This document shows, piece after piece, positions 35,815 through 49,600 of a stretch of DNA of 64,000 nucleotides; the stretch's first letter is position 1; the number at the start of each line of letters is the position of its first letter. Where the stretch lies: NCBI RefSeq assembly GCF_047948215.1, contig NC_134455.1, forward strand, positions 305,368,147-305,432,146, given 5' to 3'. The translations under genes and the position numbers were made by a program. Source of the DNA: Lycorma delicatula (lineage: Eukaryota > Arthropoda > Insecta > Hemiptera > Fulgoridae). Under the pieces are notes generated by a model. The model searched no databases. It was not told the DNA's origin and saw only the letters and a list, made by a program, of their open reading frames with translations.

Positions 35815-36165
35815 TATATTTTTGAAAAGCTCTCAATGAGGGCTTATTACTGTAGTTAGGAAAAAATAGAAAATTCAATTTTTTTCAGATTTTGGGCTTT
35901 TTTGGATACTTTTAATATAGTCGTTTGCAATCAAAAGAGGCGGTGCAAAACTAGGTGTTACAACAATCCTAAATCCAAAATTTCAGTATCCTACGGCTAA
36001 TCGTTTTTGAGTTATACACACGTACGTACAGACGTCACGTCGAAACTAGTCAAACTGGATATTTCTGTTAAAATCTGAAAACCGTGATTTTTCGCGATTA
36101 CAATAATCACTTACTTGTACTTGTACGAAATAAAGTTCCTTTATTTCGTACAAGTAAAAATCATT
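35815..36165 (+). repeat. Dispersed repeat D, copy 1
   Basis: It shares with 41170-41540 the segments AAAAGCTCTCAA.GAGGGCTT, AAAAGAGG.GGTGCA, ATCCTACGGCTAAT, GAGTTAT, CGTACAGACGTCACG and GAAACTAGTCAAA. Both copies end in a TTCGTACAAG-type motif. Non-coding in all frames. Confidence 0.8.
36118..36156. repeat. Perfect hairpin, 18-bp arms and 3-nt loop, at the end of repeat D copy 1
   Basis: Arms 36118-36135 and 36139-36156 are exact reverse complements around TTC. The right arm corresponds to the normal end of repeat D. The left arm is absent from the sister copy near 41515. Confidence 0.95.
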
Positions 36166-37524
36166 TCCCTTAAAATGAGAAATTTTCAAAAATGTATTCA
36201 GTAAATTAGAAAAGTATTTCTAGAATTCTAGTACTAGGGGTAAACCGACGTACAGCTGTTAAAAAAAATTAGTAATTTTATTTTCGAAGCGCTTAGCTAA
36301 TGCCGAATGTAAGCTATCATTGATCAGATTAAAAAATAAATTTATTCAAATATAAACACTTATCCACATAGCAATACTATAATAAAAGAGTATTTTATAA
36401 ATTAGAATACAGTCTATTTTATTTTATTTTTATTTATTACGAGAAAGCATTCATTTACATTTTATAGAAAATTTATTTCTCGTAATGGCATAATGACTAT
36501 GAATAAAGCGTTTTTAATCTACAAAAGTCATTGTGTTATATAATTTTTTTTAGTCTTTTTTAAAGGTATGATTGGTAGAGATACTAGAAGCACTACATTT
36601 GTTCTTTCTAAGAGTAATGATGTATACTATCAGTTAATTTTTATGAACAGAGTAAAGGTATCGATTTTAGAGGTGAACATCACTTACATTTAAAATTATA
36701 ATTTAAATTTTTATTGTATATTATTTTTCAAAGGCTAATAATAAATATAAGATTAAAATAAATGAAGTAAATTTGTTAATAAATGTTGACAAAACGATTT
36801 TTATTGGAAGATTTGGCATTCAGACATATAGCTTAATGAATAAAGCAAAATGAGAACTCCTTACTTTCCTAGGTAAGCCTGGCATTTGATTCGTTTATTC
36901 TTAAGAATAGGAGTGAATTATGACTTGTTACTTAGTGTTCGGGAGCGATATTTCGCCTACAACCTTTACTGTTATGACCTTTAACATAAATGCAGCTCAT
37001 TAGTTTTAGTATTTTTTTATACAGCAGCCTACTTAAAGTAGTAGTCAAATCTACAATACTGAAATCTCTCCCTACATCTTTTTACTTCTTAATATACACA
37101 TGTATACGAATATAATAACATCCGAACAAGTAAAATGCTCGTAGATTTATGATAATCTAACCCAATGAAATTTTTCAACGATTTTGAAATTGGAATAACG
37201 AATATCAGTTTAAATCTTTGATTTCATCTATAATGAATAAGATTTTAAATGATGTGATATAAAAAGTTTATGTTAATTACAGGCTACAATAAAGAAGTAA
37301 GTTTTGCAATGTAACATGCGAACAATTTTTGTATAATGAAAGCGCAATGAAATATTCTGCTCCTTTATTCCTTTGTAAAAAATAATTAAGTTACATATAA
37401 AAAAATCCGTTCGTAGAAGACAAGTCATTGAACTAATGATTGTAAATTAACAAAAGGATCCCTTTGTATATTTTGATTTTAATTTAAAGTTGAATGAAAG
37501 AAACAATGAGTATATTAGCCTAAG
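36166..37524. other. AT-rich non-coding stretch
   Basis: No supported feature. Confidence 0.4.
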
Positions 37525-37620
37525 GCCGATTTGAACCGGGGTCGGTACTCCTTCTGTTGCAGACATGACAATAGTAGTCAACATCTGTGATATTGAGCAT
37601 CTTAACCCTCCACCTCTTTA
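37525..37620 (-). mobile_element. tRNA-like SINE fragment
   Basis: GATTTGAACCGGGGTCGGTA (plus-strand reading) is an inverted B box, followed by sequence compatible with an inverted tRNA-like head. No close sister copy in the window. Confidence 0.4.
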
Positions 37621-37662
37621 CTGTAGAAGAAATATTAAAATTTTAACATTAAAATTAATTTT

Positions 37663-37719
<57 letters not shown>

Positions 37720-39639
37720 TTATATTACCCTCTAAAATACTTAGGGATCAATATTTTTTCTTGCTAATGTAAATGGCATTTAATTAAAAACCAATCGAAT
37801 AAATTATTTGGCAAGATTATCAGAAAAACAGAATTGTTAGTTATGTAACACATTAATGGCAAATATTTTTTACATCATTGGCAGAATATTTTAATATTTT
37901 TAGAAGATAATAAAATTATTAGTTAGTAATATCTATAAGTTCATGAAATTACTCGTAGCACTTTATATCACGTCAATCAATCAATGAAGGAAACAAGGCC
38001 TTATGGCCTCTTATGGCCTCATATGGCCAAGGCCAAGGCCTCATATGGCCATCAAAACTACAATGGAGACCGATTTTTACAGGTATTTATAATAAAAATT
38101 CGTAATCTAACTTTAATGTTAACGTAACTTTAAGGAAGTTTTTACTGTTACCCAGTAAATACATAAAGAAATTTTTAGTTAAAATTGGATAATTAATTCG
38201 ATAAAGAATTTAAATTTATAATAAAAATGAATTTTTCTATCAAATATGACCTTAATTAAATCTACAGTGGCTTTTTTAACATGAAATAAGTAAAACTTAG
38301 CCAGTAAAGGATGAAGATGCAATAAAAATCACCAAATATAATGAATTCTCTAAACTTTAACATAATATTCAGAACGTAGCCATTCATGAAAATAAATTTA
38401 GTACCTCGTCGGAGATCATTATCTATGTAATATTTAAAAGCACTTCTTTGTAATATAAAGTGGATGTTTGAAAGTCCTTTATTCAGTTTACCACTTTATC
38501 TTTTGTATTTTTGTTACTGTTGTGGTTTTGTTGTTTATTAAGTTTTAAAAACATAATGTATTCGAAATTTATTAAAGAATAAATAATCTCTAAAGTACAA
38601 ATTGTATTATTTCATCACGTAACATAATAATTAGTTTAAGTATAATTTAAAGTATTCTCCATAATATCGTAATTAAATTTTTCAATTAATCTTTTGTGAG
38701 TTTCGACTTTCTGCCTAAAACTTAAAATTGAGTAGATAGGCATAAGAGAATCCGGACATAATAACGAATTTAAAATGAAAGGTAGGATTTAAAGTAAGGA
38801 AAAGTTGATAACTGGTTTCACCTTTTAAGGTTAGCAAAAGATAAATCTCATTATTCCACATTATAATGTAATTATTTTTAGAATAAAAATCTAATTTCTA
38901 TCACAATCAGATTATGAGATACAAGGGATATGTGAAATCTAAGTTTTATCCAATATCACTATTTTAGATAGTTTAAAGGGAAAATCCAACAATTTTTTCA
39001 TGGAATCTTAAAGTAATTGTCTATGTTGGATTTAGAATTTATTTTTAAATACATTCAGAGTCTATAATTTAATTTCTAATACAAGTTAATTAGTAATACA
39101 AATTTAGCAAATACTTTTAGAGATCGTTTTAAGGAAAATGCGTAAAATTCCAAAATATTCGCGGCAAATTTTACTGTTGTATCGCAACTGGAATGAAACA
39201 CATTAGTTTTTAAAAAATGGATTGCATTCCTATTTCCCCCCTTAGGTTGAGTCAAAATACAAGCGCCGTTTGTTTACCGTCTCGGCACCTTAATATCAGT
39301 GTTATACTAGAAAAGTATTTCGTATTTTTGAGGTGTTAATTTCCTCTTACAATATAATTTGAACAGGATTTTAAAGGCGTATCACACGTGAAAAGCATCC
39401 TTAATTTGATTTTTCATTTTATTTTTTATAAAAATAGATTAATATTACAATATACTTTAAGCATTTTTGTTTTTACCTATTATTAAACTATTACAAAAAA
39501 GGTCAATAAAACAGATTTTTTACATTGAATTATAAATATTAAAATACAATATATTACTTTTTCCCTCGTTAATCAGCTAAATTAGTTACGGTCACTTATA
39601 GAAAAAGCGTACATTAATTAGTTTTTTACGTAAATGTTT
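37621..39639. other. AT-rich stretch with a TA microsatellite and a GGCC cluster
   Basis: (TA)n at about 37666-37712. At 37997-38050 seven GGCC sites fall within 54 bp as repeats of TATGGCC and CAAGGCC. No gene supported. Confidence 0.6.
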
Positions 39640-39800
39640 TTAGGTAGATTTCATAAGAAATCTACATATTGTAATGGGTGCCATGATTCAACTTCCCAAA
39701 AATTTTGAAATATCTTCGTGTTTCACATCCTCCAGACCCCAAAACCACCGTCAATTCAAAATTTTATATTTATATTTATAAATATAAATTATATAATATA
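39640..39800 (-). repeat. Non-coding dispersed repeat, partial copy 2 (inverted)
   Basis: It matches 22130-22260 in reverse orientation (ATTGTAATGGGTGCCATGAT, then TTCACATCCTCCAGACCCC). It then runs into AT palindromes at 39765-39812. Confidence 0.65.
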
Positions 39801-41169
39801 AATATTATATAATTTTTTCCTTTTTTACTTGCTTTTCTTTAACTCTTAATGTTTTTTCATGTTTGTCTTCAAATCTTGCATCCTTGATGAAGTTTTGCAC
39901 AGTTACTAAGGTTGGTCGGCAGTACAATATTCAACCGTTACTTTTGCAAACGTTCATACAGAAGTAAATTAAGGATGGAAATTAAGGGTGCGAGTGTAAA
40001 AAATTGAAAAATCTGCAAAACGGCTATGCGGGTTTATTGGGGTCGCAGATGACAAATCCGATAGCCGTTTGACATTAAAAAAAATTATATAAACTTGGTT
40101 CGGCAGTTTTTGTGGTTTCGAATTTGATAATATTTCGTCATTACTCATAATATATATAAATACAGATAATTTTTGGCGGGAAGTATGTTGAGACACAGCT
40201 CCTGACGGTTCACTCGGTTCTGTACCATTCACACAGCTCCTAGTAATGATACATTATCAGAGATTGAATGAGAAATCTTTTATAAAAACTTTTGCCAAAA
40301 ATTGTGATAGTTAATTAAGTAAAGGAAATAAAAAATGCACTATATAACTTCACTAGTTGGTTGTTTTGTGTAATAAATATTGATTGAAAATTTGTTTGAT
40401 ATTTTATAAATATATTAGAAATTTTAATATATGATGCTGTCTTTTGAAATCCTACTAATTAAACTCATGTTATGTATAATATAATAATTTGAATAAAGTA
40501 ATACTAAATACTATAAAGCCAGTTTTTAAAAATTTTGAAATATTTTTGTAATATTATTTATGCAAGTGACACATATAATGCGTTTGAGGACAAGAAGTGC
40601 TAATAAAGTCCTGTTTTCTCTAATAGCCTACAATATATTTATTATACAATAAATTCCTCTTTGAAACGAAGTAAGTATCTTTCTGGGCGGAATATCCCCC
40701 TGCATTTTAATAAACTTGGAATACTGAAGTGTGGCTACGTATTTTGTTCAGAAAAAATGCATAAAGAACCACGTCACTCAAATTTTCTAGTAACTGGCTT
40801 GGATGGCTTATATTCTTGAGAATTGTTATTCCGTTTTGGAATGATTTATGATTCATATCAGATCAGAATCAATCGTTACGTTTAAGGTATCCAACGTCAC
40901 ATGTAAATAAAATTGCAATAATACACAGTCCAGATAATATATTTTTTCAACTTTGTAGGTCTCAAAACGTTATTTTTATACAAGTTACTTTCATTAGAAT
41001 TATTTGTAAAATTGTGCCATCCAGGGAAAAAAGATGTTCAGACTGTCGTTTAAGTGGCAAGTTTTAAACCGATCTGAAATAATAAACATGTACTAAGCAG
41101 CAAAGACACAAACGATGAATATAAATAAATAATAGTTGAAATAATGAACTGCTTATGATATATAGCAGA
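39801..41169. other. Non-coding stretch with a small inverted repeat
   Basis: AAACGGCTAT and ATAGCCGTTT (40018-40070) form a 10-bp stem around a GC-richer loop. ACACAGCTCCT occurs twice at about 40193 and 40231. These look like an unassigned repeat element. No gene supported. Confidence 0.4.
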
Positions 41170-41545
41170 ACAAAGTACGGCTTATGATATATCGTTGAAA
41201 AGCTCTCAACGAGGGCTTATTATTACAGTTACGAAAAAGTCCAAAAGTTCAAATTTTTTTGATTTTGGGGGCCTTTTTGGACAATTTTGGTTCAGTCGAT
41301 TCCAATTAAAAGAGGAGGTGCATAACTAAATTTTACAAAACTCCTAAATCTAAAATTTCAACATCCTACGGCTAATAATTGTTGAGTTATGCGAAATACA
41401 TAAGTACGCACGTACAGACGTCACGCTGAAACTAGTCAAAATGGATTCAGAGATGGTCGAAATGCATATTTTTGTTGAAATCCAAAAAAAGGAAATTTTT
41501 CTCGATAGCAATACTTCCTTTACTTCGTACAAGGAAGAAAAAATA
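41170..41545 (+). repeat. Dispersed repeat D, copy 2
   Basis: Aligns with 35815-36165. The end reads ACTTCCTTTACTTCGTACAA then GGAAG, giving only a 7-bp stem instead of copy 1's 18-bp hairpin. The small frames on both strands here are incidental. Confidence 0.8.
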
Positions 41546-43249
41546 AAACTTGATATTTCTGTCACACATTTTAGTGATTATATTCTCTTAAATATTATAG
41601 TTCATATCGCTTGTATGGCGGATGATAAGTTCAAAGTGGACTAATTTCATATAAGTAAATTATTTCTATCTATTATATAAGAATAATTTAAATTTATAAT
41701 TAAACCTTTATCGCTCCATTAAGCTCGAAACTACAAAAAGTTTAAAACGTTTACAAGAAGGATAATAGTTAGAATTAATAAATAAAATTAAAAAGTTATC
41801 TAAATTTAACAGAACGTCATTTTTAAATGAAATGTTAATTTAAATGAAAGCATATATAAATTATAGAAATATTTTATAAATATAATTCATTTTTATTGAA
41901 CTCTAAAAATACAACAAAGATTATAATGAACGTTTATGTAATAAATGAATTGATAAAAAGCACAGGGCTAGATGTAACATTATTTAGTTGGATGCATACA
42001 AAGAATAATCACTTTTTGCATTTTTCTAAGTTTTCTCTTTTTATATATCCATATTGTATTCGAATAAAAATACATGAATCTGTAATTGCAACTAGTTAAT
42101 TAAAACAGAAAATTTCGTTCTATTTCTTTTGGTTTAGTTTATAATAAAATAGTAATTATAGTTTACTGAATACAAGTTTATTTTATCACTCGAGCGAGAT
42201 CATAAATATTAGTCTTGGTTGAACGCAATCATTCATTTTCATTATCAACTCAAGATGTTTGAATGCGTCAGACTACATCTATTGTATGCAGAAGCTACTG
42301 AGAAAAGAGCATGATTATAAGGTGAGTTGCGCGTGTACCTTGTGCGTGGTAAGAAACGAGAAACAAACGGTGGAAACTATTAAACTATATCGGTTGGCTT
42401 TGTGTTTGTTTCCTTTATATTATAGACAGTCATAAAAATACGGTAGTAAGAAAATTACTTTTAACTTTAAATGAATTCTCATTTAGAATATCTATAATTA
42501 TTTCTATTAGTGAATCGACAATGGGAACGTTTTACGGCTGATTCTGGTGAATTAGAGACCCATCGCTAACAATAGGATGTTCTATTGTTTCTCTTAACAT
42601 TTGAAACACATGCAATGTACTCGTACTTATTGTGTAACGTATAAAAGCAATGATTACTTAAAAATATTTTCAGTAAATTAAATCGTTAAAATCATTGTTA
42701 TTTGTCACGAAATTCAATGCGATTAAAAAGCACACGACAACAAAAGTAATACTGTTTTTAAAAAATCAATAAAATACTAAAACGATGTAGAAATATTACA
42801 AAATTTTAAAGACATTTTACAATTAGGCCAATGTGTATTAAAACCAAAATCCATCGTTAAAAACAGACTGTACAGTTAAATAATAAAATGTATAATAGCT
42901 GAAGCCAAGCTGCACCTAAGTTATGTTGTTCTATTTATTTTTATTTTTTTTGAGAATTGTAGTTACTAGCTTGTAAACCAGTTAAAATATAACCAAAATA
43001 AAAAGAATTAAAAGATTATGTAATTAAAAATAACTCGGTTAAATAAAATTTAGAATTCAAATCTATAATTCAAAATAAACCATTGTAATTAGTAAATCGC
43101 AAAATCACAACTGTTTTTTATAATAGGAAGTATAGAATAATTTTAGCTTCTTAGCAAAAGAAGAAAATTATTTTTTATTAAAATTAAAACGAAATGAATA
43201 TCAAACTATTATTCTTAAGTAAACTGAATATTTAGATGTAAATATTAAA
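41546..43249. other. AT-rich non-coding stretch
   Basis: No supported feature. A slightly GC-richer zone at 42240-42400 has no recognisable content. Confidence 0.4.
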
Positions 43250-45490
43250 ATTAAGTTTGACCCATTCACGCCTGTTTTTAAAAACTAGAGAGGCTATTCT
43301 TCATACGAGACGAACGGATTGGGTTTCTTACCAGGAATGGATCGAAGAGAAACTGACTGACCCGTTTCCCCTGGGATATTGGTTACGCGACGTACCTTTT
43401 GACGTCGGTCATGCAGGAGGGAGTATGGCGGTCTACACCTGATGATTTTCACTCAGCAAGAGACAATACCTATCCGAGGAAAGTGGCAGAACTAATTGTC
43501 TCGAAGCGGTGTCTTCGGCGGCATTGGCAGCGTTTCAGAAGGCCAGAAGATAGGACTCTTCTTAATAGGTCGGCGTGGAGGCTGAAGAGGTTGTTGAGGA
43601 TTATCAGGGACTAGACACTCAAAGAGTACATAGGAAATCTTTCTCAGCTGATTGGGGACGGATGCTCCTTATGGAAGGCTACAAAGGGACTGCAACGATC
43701 ATCAGGAACGCTCCCCGCCTTAGAGAGGCGTACTGGATCGTGGGCGAGGACTGACAGAGAAAAGGCCGATCTGTTTGCTTCAAAACTAGAGGTAACGTTC
43801 CGACCCCACGATGCTGAGGGCCCCGGTGATGTGGATGTTTACGATTTCCTTGAAAGCCTGATGCCAATCAGCTTCCCGATAAATCGATCACGGCAAGGAA
43901 GATACTGAACTTAGTCAACCAAGGAAGACGATTAAGGAAAGCCCCAGGCTTTGGCATAGTGACGCAAAAAAGGCTTGTAATGTTACCCCTTAAAGGCATC
44001 AAGTGCATTAGAAATTTGTTTAACGCTGTTCTGCGGACGTCTTACTTCCCAGCGGAATGGAAGGTGTCGCAGGTGGCGATGATTTTGAGGCCAGGGAAGC
44101 CTGCACAGGAAGTTTCTTCTTACAGACCAATTAGCCTGTTACCAGTCTTATCTAAATTGTTTGAGAAGCTACTACTACACAGGCTTAGGCCCGTGTTGGA
44201 GAGTAAGGGGATAATTCCGGACCATCAGTTTGGGTTCAGGTGTAGCCTTTCTACAATCGAACAATCCAATAGAGTCATCAGAGTCATTAATGGGTGTCTG
44301 GAGGAGCAGAAATTCTGATCGGCGGCGTTCTTAGACATCCAACAGGCCTTTGATAAGGTACGGATTCCTGGCTTACTCTACAAGTTAACGCTACAACTTC
44401 CTCAACCCTACTTCCTAGTCTTGAGATTGGATCGGGTGTCCCTCAGGGCTCTGTGTTGTATTCCATATTCGCTGTGGATATTCCGATCTTGGATGGAAGC
44501 ATCGTCGCCACGTTCGCTGATGACACTGCTATCTTGGCCGTTGACCTAGCCTCGCAGACCCTACAAATGGCACTGCATCGTGTGTGCATGTGGCAGAAAA
44601 AGTGGAGGTTAAGTTTAATCGGGGTAAGTCGAGACACGTCACATTTTCCATGCGGAGAGGTGACTGTCCCGGTGTGTACTTCGATGGTGATTTGATCTCC
44701 CAAACGGAGACTGTGCGCTATCTGTGAGACTTCACCTGGATCGGCGTATGACCTGCAAGTGTCACGTGAGGATGACGAGGAAATAGCTAAACGCAAGGTA
44801 TAGGGAACTTCATTGGCTGCTACGGAGGGACTCAAGCCTCACGTTATCAAACAAGATCTTAATTTACAAGACTATCCTTCGCCCAATCTGGACGTACGGT
44901 GTGGAATTGTGTGGAACGGTTAGTACTAGTAATGTGGAAATTAAACAACGATTTCAGAACAAAGTAGCGAGAGTAATTGCCGAAGCTCCATGGTTCACGC
45001 GGAATGATGAGATCAGGATTATCTGGAGCTCCCGTCGGTTCGTGAGATTGCATGACAGCGCAATGTCAAATACCTGCAGAGGCTTGAGAATCATGTAAAT
45101 CGCTTTACAATCAATCTACTCGATAACAGCATAGACGTCCGACGGTTGAAACGAACCATGTACTCGACTTAGGATCTGCGTAACAGTTTGGAATCTAACA
45201 CCGTCAAGTTTAGTGGTGTTGTATCTAATTTGTTAATAATTCTTTTTCTTTTTTATTTGTTATTAATGTTTGTTTTGTGGACTATAGGGTGCTGAAATTA
45301 TTGGTTTGTGATTTATGACTGAGCTTGAAATTTCATATTTGACTTTAAGTTTGCTTACAACTGTTTATTGTGTATTATTTATTTTGGGGGTTCTTTAAGG
45401 ACCTTCTTATCACGTGATTTTGTCAAGAAACTTACTTATGGCTCCGCGGAAGAACCGATTGTAATTATAATTGTTATTGAGCAAAAAAAT
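43250..45490 (+). pseudogene. Jockey-like LINE, 5'-truncated, frameshifted, internally deleted
   Basis: Seen: the linker before the polymerase in several frames (RLFLKTREAILHTRRTDW; VAELIVSKRCLRRHWQRF). Then come reverse-transcriptase fingers SYRPISLLPVLSKLFEK and DHQFGFR in the frame 43959-44318, a stop, AAFLDIQQAFDKV, GVPQGSVLYSIF and the catalytic FADDTAILA at 44513-44539. The C-terminus reads NVEIKQRFQNKVARVIAEAP and WFTRNDEIR. The order and motifs are those of Jockey-clade LINE ORF2. The endonuclease is missing, and most of the segment between GLLYKL and GVPQGS is lost. Several frameshifts rule out function. The 3'UTR ends near 45490 at an A-rich tail after CCGCGGAAGAACCGATTGTA. A second copy of its 3' half lies inverted at 54001-55075. 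Confidence 0.9.
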
Positions 45491-46059
45491 TTTTTCCGTA
45501 TGATTTTTGGCAAATTTTTCTTCTCTGAACAACTTTTAATTGAGGTATTAATATGAAATATTTTATCATTTTCAGAATTTCTCTTATTAATCACCAAGTT
45601 CTTTTTTAAATTCATAAATTTCGTTTTCATGAAATATATCACTATGATAATTAATTTTAAATATTACATATAAATATCTAAACCGTTTAATTTAATCAAA
45701 ATTTTCTTAAAAATATATTTTCCTTGCACAAATTTTGATTCGCAAGTAAAATTAATAAAATGTTTTTATAGTTTGATTCCTTTCCTGACTCAAATGTAGA
45801 GTAATGGAAAATGCACAACTGTAGTGGATGAAAAATTCATGCTTGTCTTGAATTCGGACCTAAAATGTTTCGAATGAAACACTGATGTGAATCACCAGTG
45901 AAACTATATAGACTATTATTATATGATTATGAAATTAACGGATTATTATTGATTACAAACTAAAATATTGCTAATAATGTTTAATGAATAAGAACAGTGT
46001 TAAAATTTTTAATTTCCTGCCATCTTAACTCTAGAGTTATGCTACGGTGCAAGAAGTAA
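45491..46059. other. AT-rich non-coding stretch
   Basis: No supported gene; a decayed GAATTCGGACC near 45851 may be an old SINE B box. Confidence 0.35.
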
Positions 46060-46650
46060 TAGGTCAAAGAATACGGGGTGGGTTTTTGTAATTCTTGGCG
46101 TTTCATAACCCAGGTATGCCAAAAAACAAAAAAAGTGGGGGTAATATTCGCATTTAGGCTTTTTAAAGCTCAATAATTATTGACTAAATCAATGATTTAA
46201 AAAAAAATGTTTTATGGAAAATGGAATATATATGTAAGGCAGTTTGTGAGTAAAATTTTGGAGTCAATAACTCCAGGGGTGGGGCTAGATAGATATTAAG
46301 GGTCAGTTTTCTCAAAATTTTAAGTTCCACCAATTTTTATAATCCCACTTTATATCAAGCTTAGTATAAGCGTGTATGCTTATCTTACGATTTAAGAAAA
46401 AAATTGCTCCAAGTTCCCCCTTCCTCAAAAATCGTAAAGGCTTCTTTTTTTTCATTTATTGCATTTTTTTATATCCTACTATGTTAATTTTTATTTTTTT
46501 TGTCTTCCTAGGCTTAGTAGTAGGGCAAGTGGCTCCAAAAAAATACTTTGGGAGCAATATTGGGTTTTGAGGAGCCCTTCAATTTTTTTGAAATTATTTT
46601 CGGTTTACTTTCACGGTATACATTTTTTCTATGTACGCATAAATAATCAA
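46060..46650. repeat. Possible non-coding repeat block
   Basis: It has G-rich and C-rich runs (GGTGGGTTTTTG, CCAGGGGTGGGGCT) and an overall style like the repeat at 21484-22260, but I cannot align the two base by base. The small frames at 46376-46677 are incidental. Confidence 0.25.
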
Positions 46651-49600
46651 TCCCAAGGAAGTATTACAGCTTTGTAGTCAGCATTAATTTAATTTCTAAG
46701 AAAACTGATAAAGCACATATTTTGTGGTGTGCAACAAAAAATTAAGAAATGATGCTGTCATTTCAGATCTGATAATACAATTTTTATATTTACAATATAA
46801 AATAAAAAATGTATGGTATTAAAAATCTTTTGATTGCAGATCAGAAAAATTCTTTTGATAATTGATTTTTAGAAAAAAATTATTTTCGGAATAGTTTAGA
46901 AGCTGCAAACAAATTTACAGTTTAAGGAGTATTGATGTAGGTTCATTAATATATTTCATGTTTCCACTTCATAAAAATAAGTCACAAAAACGTAATTCTT
47001 TCTCATTAAATCCAAAAATGTCCTTCATGATCATACTCTTTGAAGAAAGAGAAAATCGTTGAAGATTTCATTTAATAGAATATTTTTACTAAAAATAGTG
47101 TTACTGGACAGTGAGTGAGACCGGACATTAAATAAAGTATATTAAAAATATTTGTTAAAATGATTTAAATTATTTTTGAAATTACACTTTTTTTAACTGT
47201 CAATCATTTTTTTACTGGCAAAAATTTATCAAAGTTAAAAATAAATATGTTTTTACCATGCTATACACTGAAATACTACACTGTAGGAAATAACTGGTAA
47301 ACATTTGCATAACTTTAAAGTAATTATATTCAAATAATTTTATTTCAAGGTGATTTGTAAAATCAAGAAACCGTTCAAAATTATTTGCAAAACATTTTAC
47401 TTAAAAAATGTTTAAATTATTCGATTATTTTATCGTAAGTAGATATGAATAAAATATATGGAATATTAAAACAATAAATCGTTTTGAATATTAAGTATGA
47501 ACTAAAATTGAATATTGTTCTCCATATGGTAGCAGTGTAAAAATATTTTTAAAAATCACAACTAATGTTACAATGCCTGGGTCTCAGAAATGGTAAATAT
47601 AGAATTATAACCTATGGTTAGATTGGGCATTTAACACTTATTTTTTAAAGATAATATAAGGAATTTGTGATACGTAGAGAAAACTAAAAGAAAAATTAAT
47701 ACAAGAAGAATCTTGTTCATAATAAATATAAAAGATCTAAGGAATTTGGTGATAGCCTGAAAACTGTCCACAGAATTAGTTAATCAGAAACGAGTTTTAA
47801 AAAAATTTCCGTAATAAATAGAATTCAGATAGTTGAGAAACTTATTTTATAAATAGAACATGAATACCTTTACAAGTTCATTGTCTACAATGACAAGTTT
47901 AATTATATAAAATTTAAAAATGCTTTGTAAATTTTCCTGTAGTATGAATATCAAGTGTTTATCCCTCCTAAAATTTTATTCAGGGAGGTGATATCGATTT
48001 GATTATTTTAAGGTTCATGGATATCTATCATTCTTGTGATTAATCTTATCTTATTTAAACCTATACAGGAGTATTATATATTAGGCTGTGTTGGGCAATC
48101 CGAGTTCGAGGTTTCAGTGGTTTAGATATGTTTACGCTAACATTAATTAACCTTACGATTGGGATTTTTTCAAACAATATATATATATATATAACTATTC
48201 TATGAACGCTATTAGACAAACTCGTTTTGTAATGGTTCGTTTTTTAACTACTTTCTTTTTATATACTATTTGCTATATCTACTAATGATGATCAGTCGAA
48301 ATAGCCTCTAGTTTTACATTTTAAGTGAACTTTTTTGTAACAGTTTTTAAGCGTGTTTTTTAATTTCCTGTTTATTTCAATACGATTTTAATAACATTTT
48401 CATTGTATTTTATAATACACAATTTAATATTTTATTCACAAAAATTAGTTATAAAGATAAGCAGTTCATTAAATATTACAACATTTAATCAAACGTTTTT
48501 ATTACGATTATAAATAGAAAATACACTAGCAAAAATAAAGAAAATCTATTTTTTTATTAAAATTGTAAGCATATTTTTTTGTGAATTGAAAGATTTAATT
48601 TAATTTAACGGTGATATATGTATCTATTATTGATTTTATTTTACGTTAAAATCTTTTATTACCGAAATTACTTACTTTTTATAAGTATCACGATTAAGAA
48701 ACTTGAAACGGATTTTATAATCTTATTTTTTTTAGAAATGTATCACTGAATTTAGAAATTTATTCCCCAAATCGTTGTTTCAAATTATACGTGGATATAT
48801 TTAATACTGAATTACAGACAATAAGTTTTAATTAATGTCAGAAATTTTAATTTTTTCATGCCACAATATAATAAAAATAATTTATATTTTTTAGCCTTTT
48901 TCTTGAAAGTATCAAAAGTAAATAATGTTAGTCTAGAATTTAGTTTTATTAAAATCTGTATTACCGTATTTTGCATCGCTTTATATCATAAACGATACAA
49001 TATTTATGTGTTCAATGGATGTATTTTATGGAGGTTGTGTGCTTATTTAACATATGATTCTGCAACAAATGCTACTTGGAGAGCTAAACCGCTTTCATAA
49101 GTCTCGGTTAGAACCCCAGCTGTTCTATGAAGGAGCCAGTCACGAATGTTAATCACGTACTTGGGTGGGGCTTAGTAAAATTTAATCTTACGCAGAGGTA
49201 AAATTAAGACTCGGTAAACATACGACCTTTTAAATTGAATATGATGGAACATTTATATATTTAAAAATATTTAATAACTTTAAAATGACAACCTTAAATA
49301 AACAACTTTTGAAACTTTTATATTACTTTTCGTAACAATAAACACTTAGTATGAGTAACAACCAGAAAAATGCATTTAGAATAGCTGCAAAAAATACTTT
49401 CAAGGCGTTGAATTCTAATTTTTTTATAGAGCGAATTCTGGTCTATAACTAATTCTCTTTTCCAAATTAGAGAAACGACACATTTAAGATTTATCTTATT
49501 GATTAAATTAGTAGAAAATTGAAGACGATAACTGAAGCCGGCTTCCCAACTTAAAATATATTATGTTGTTAAAAAGTTTAGTTTTATTAAGTTGGTAGAG

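Noticed and set aside
44443..44835. 130-codon minus-strand frame across the LINE
   Set aside because: Antisense of the reverse-transcriptase region.
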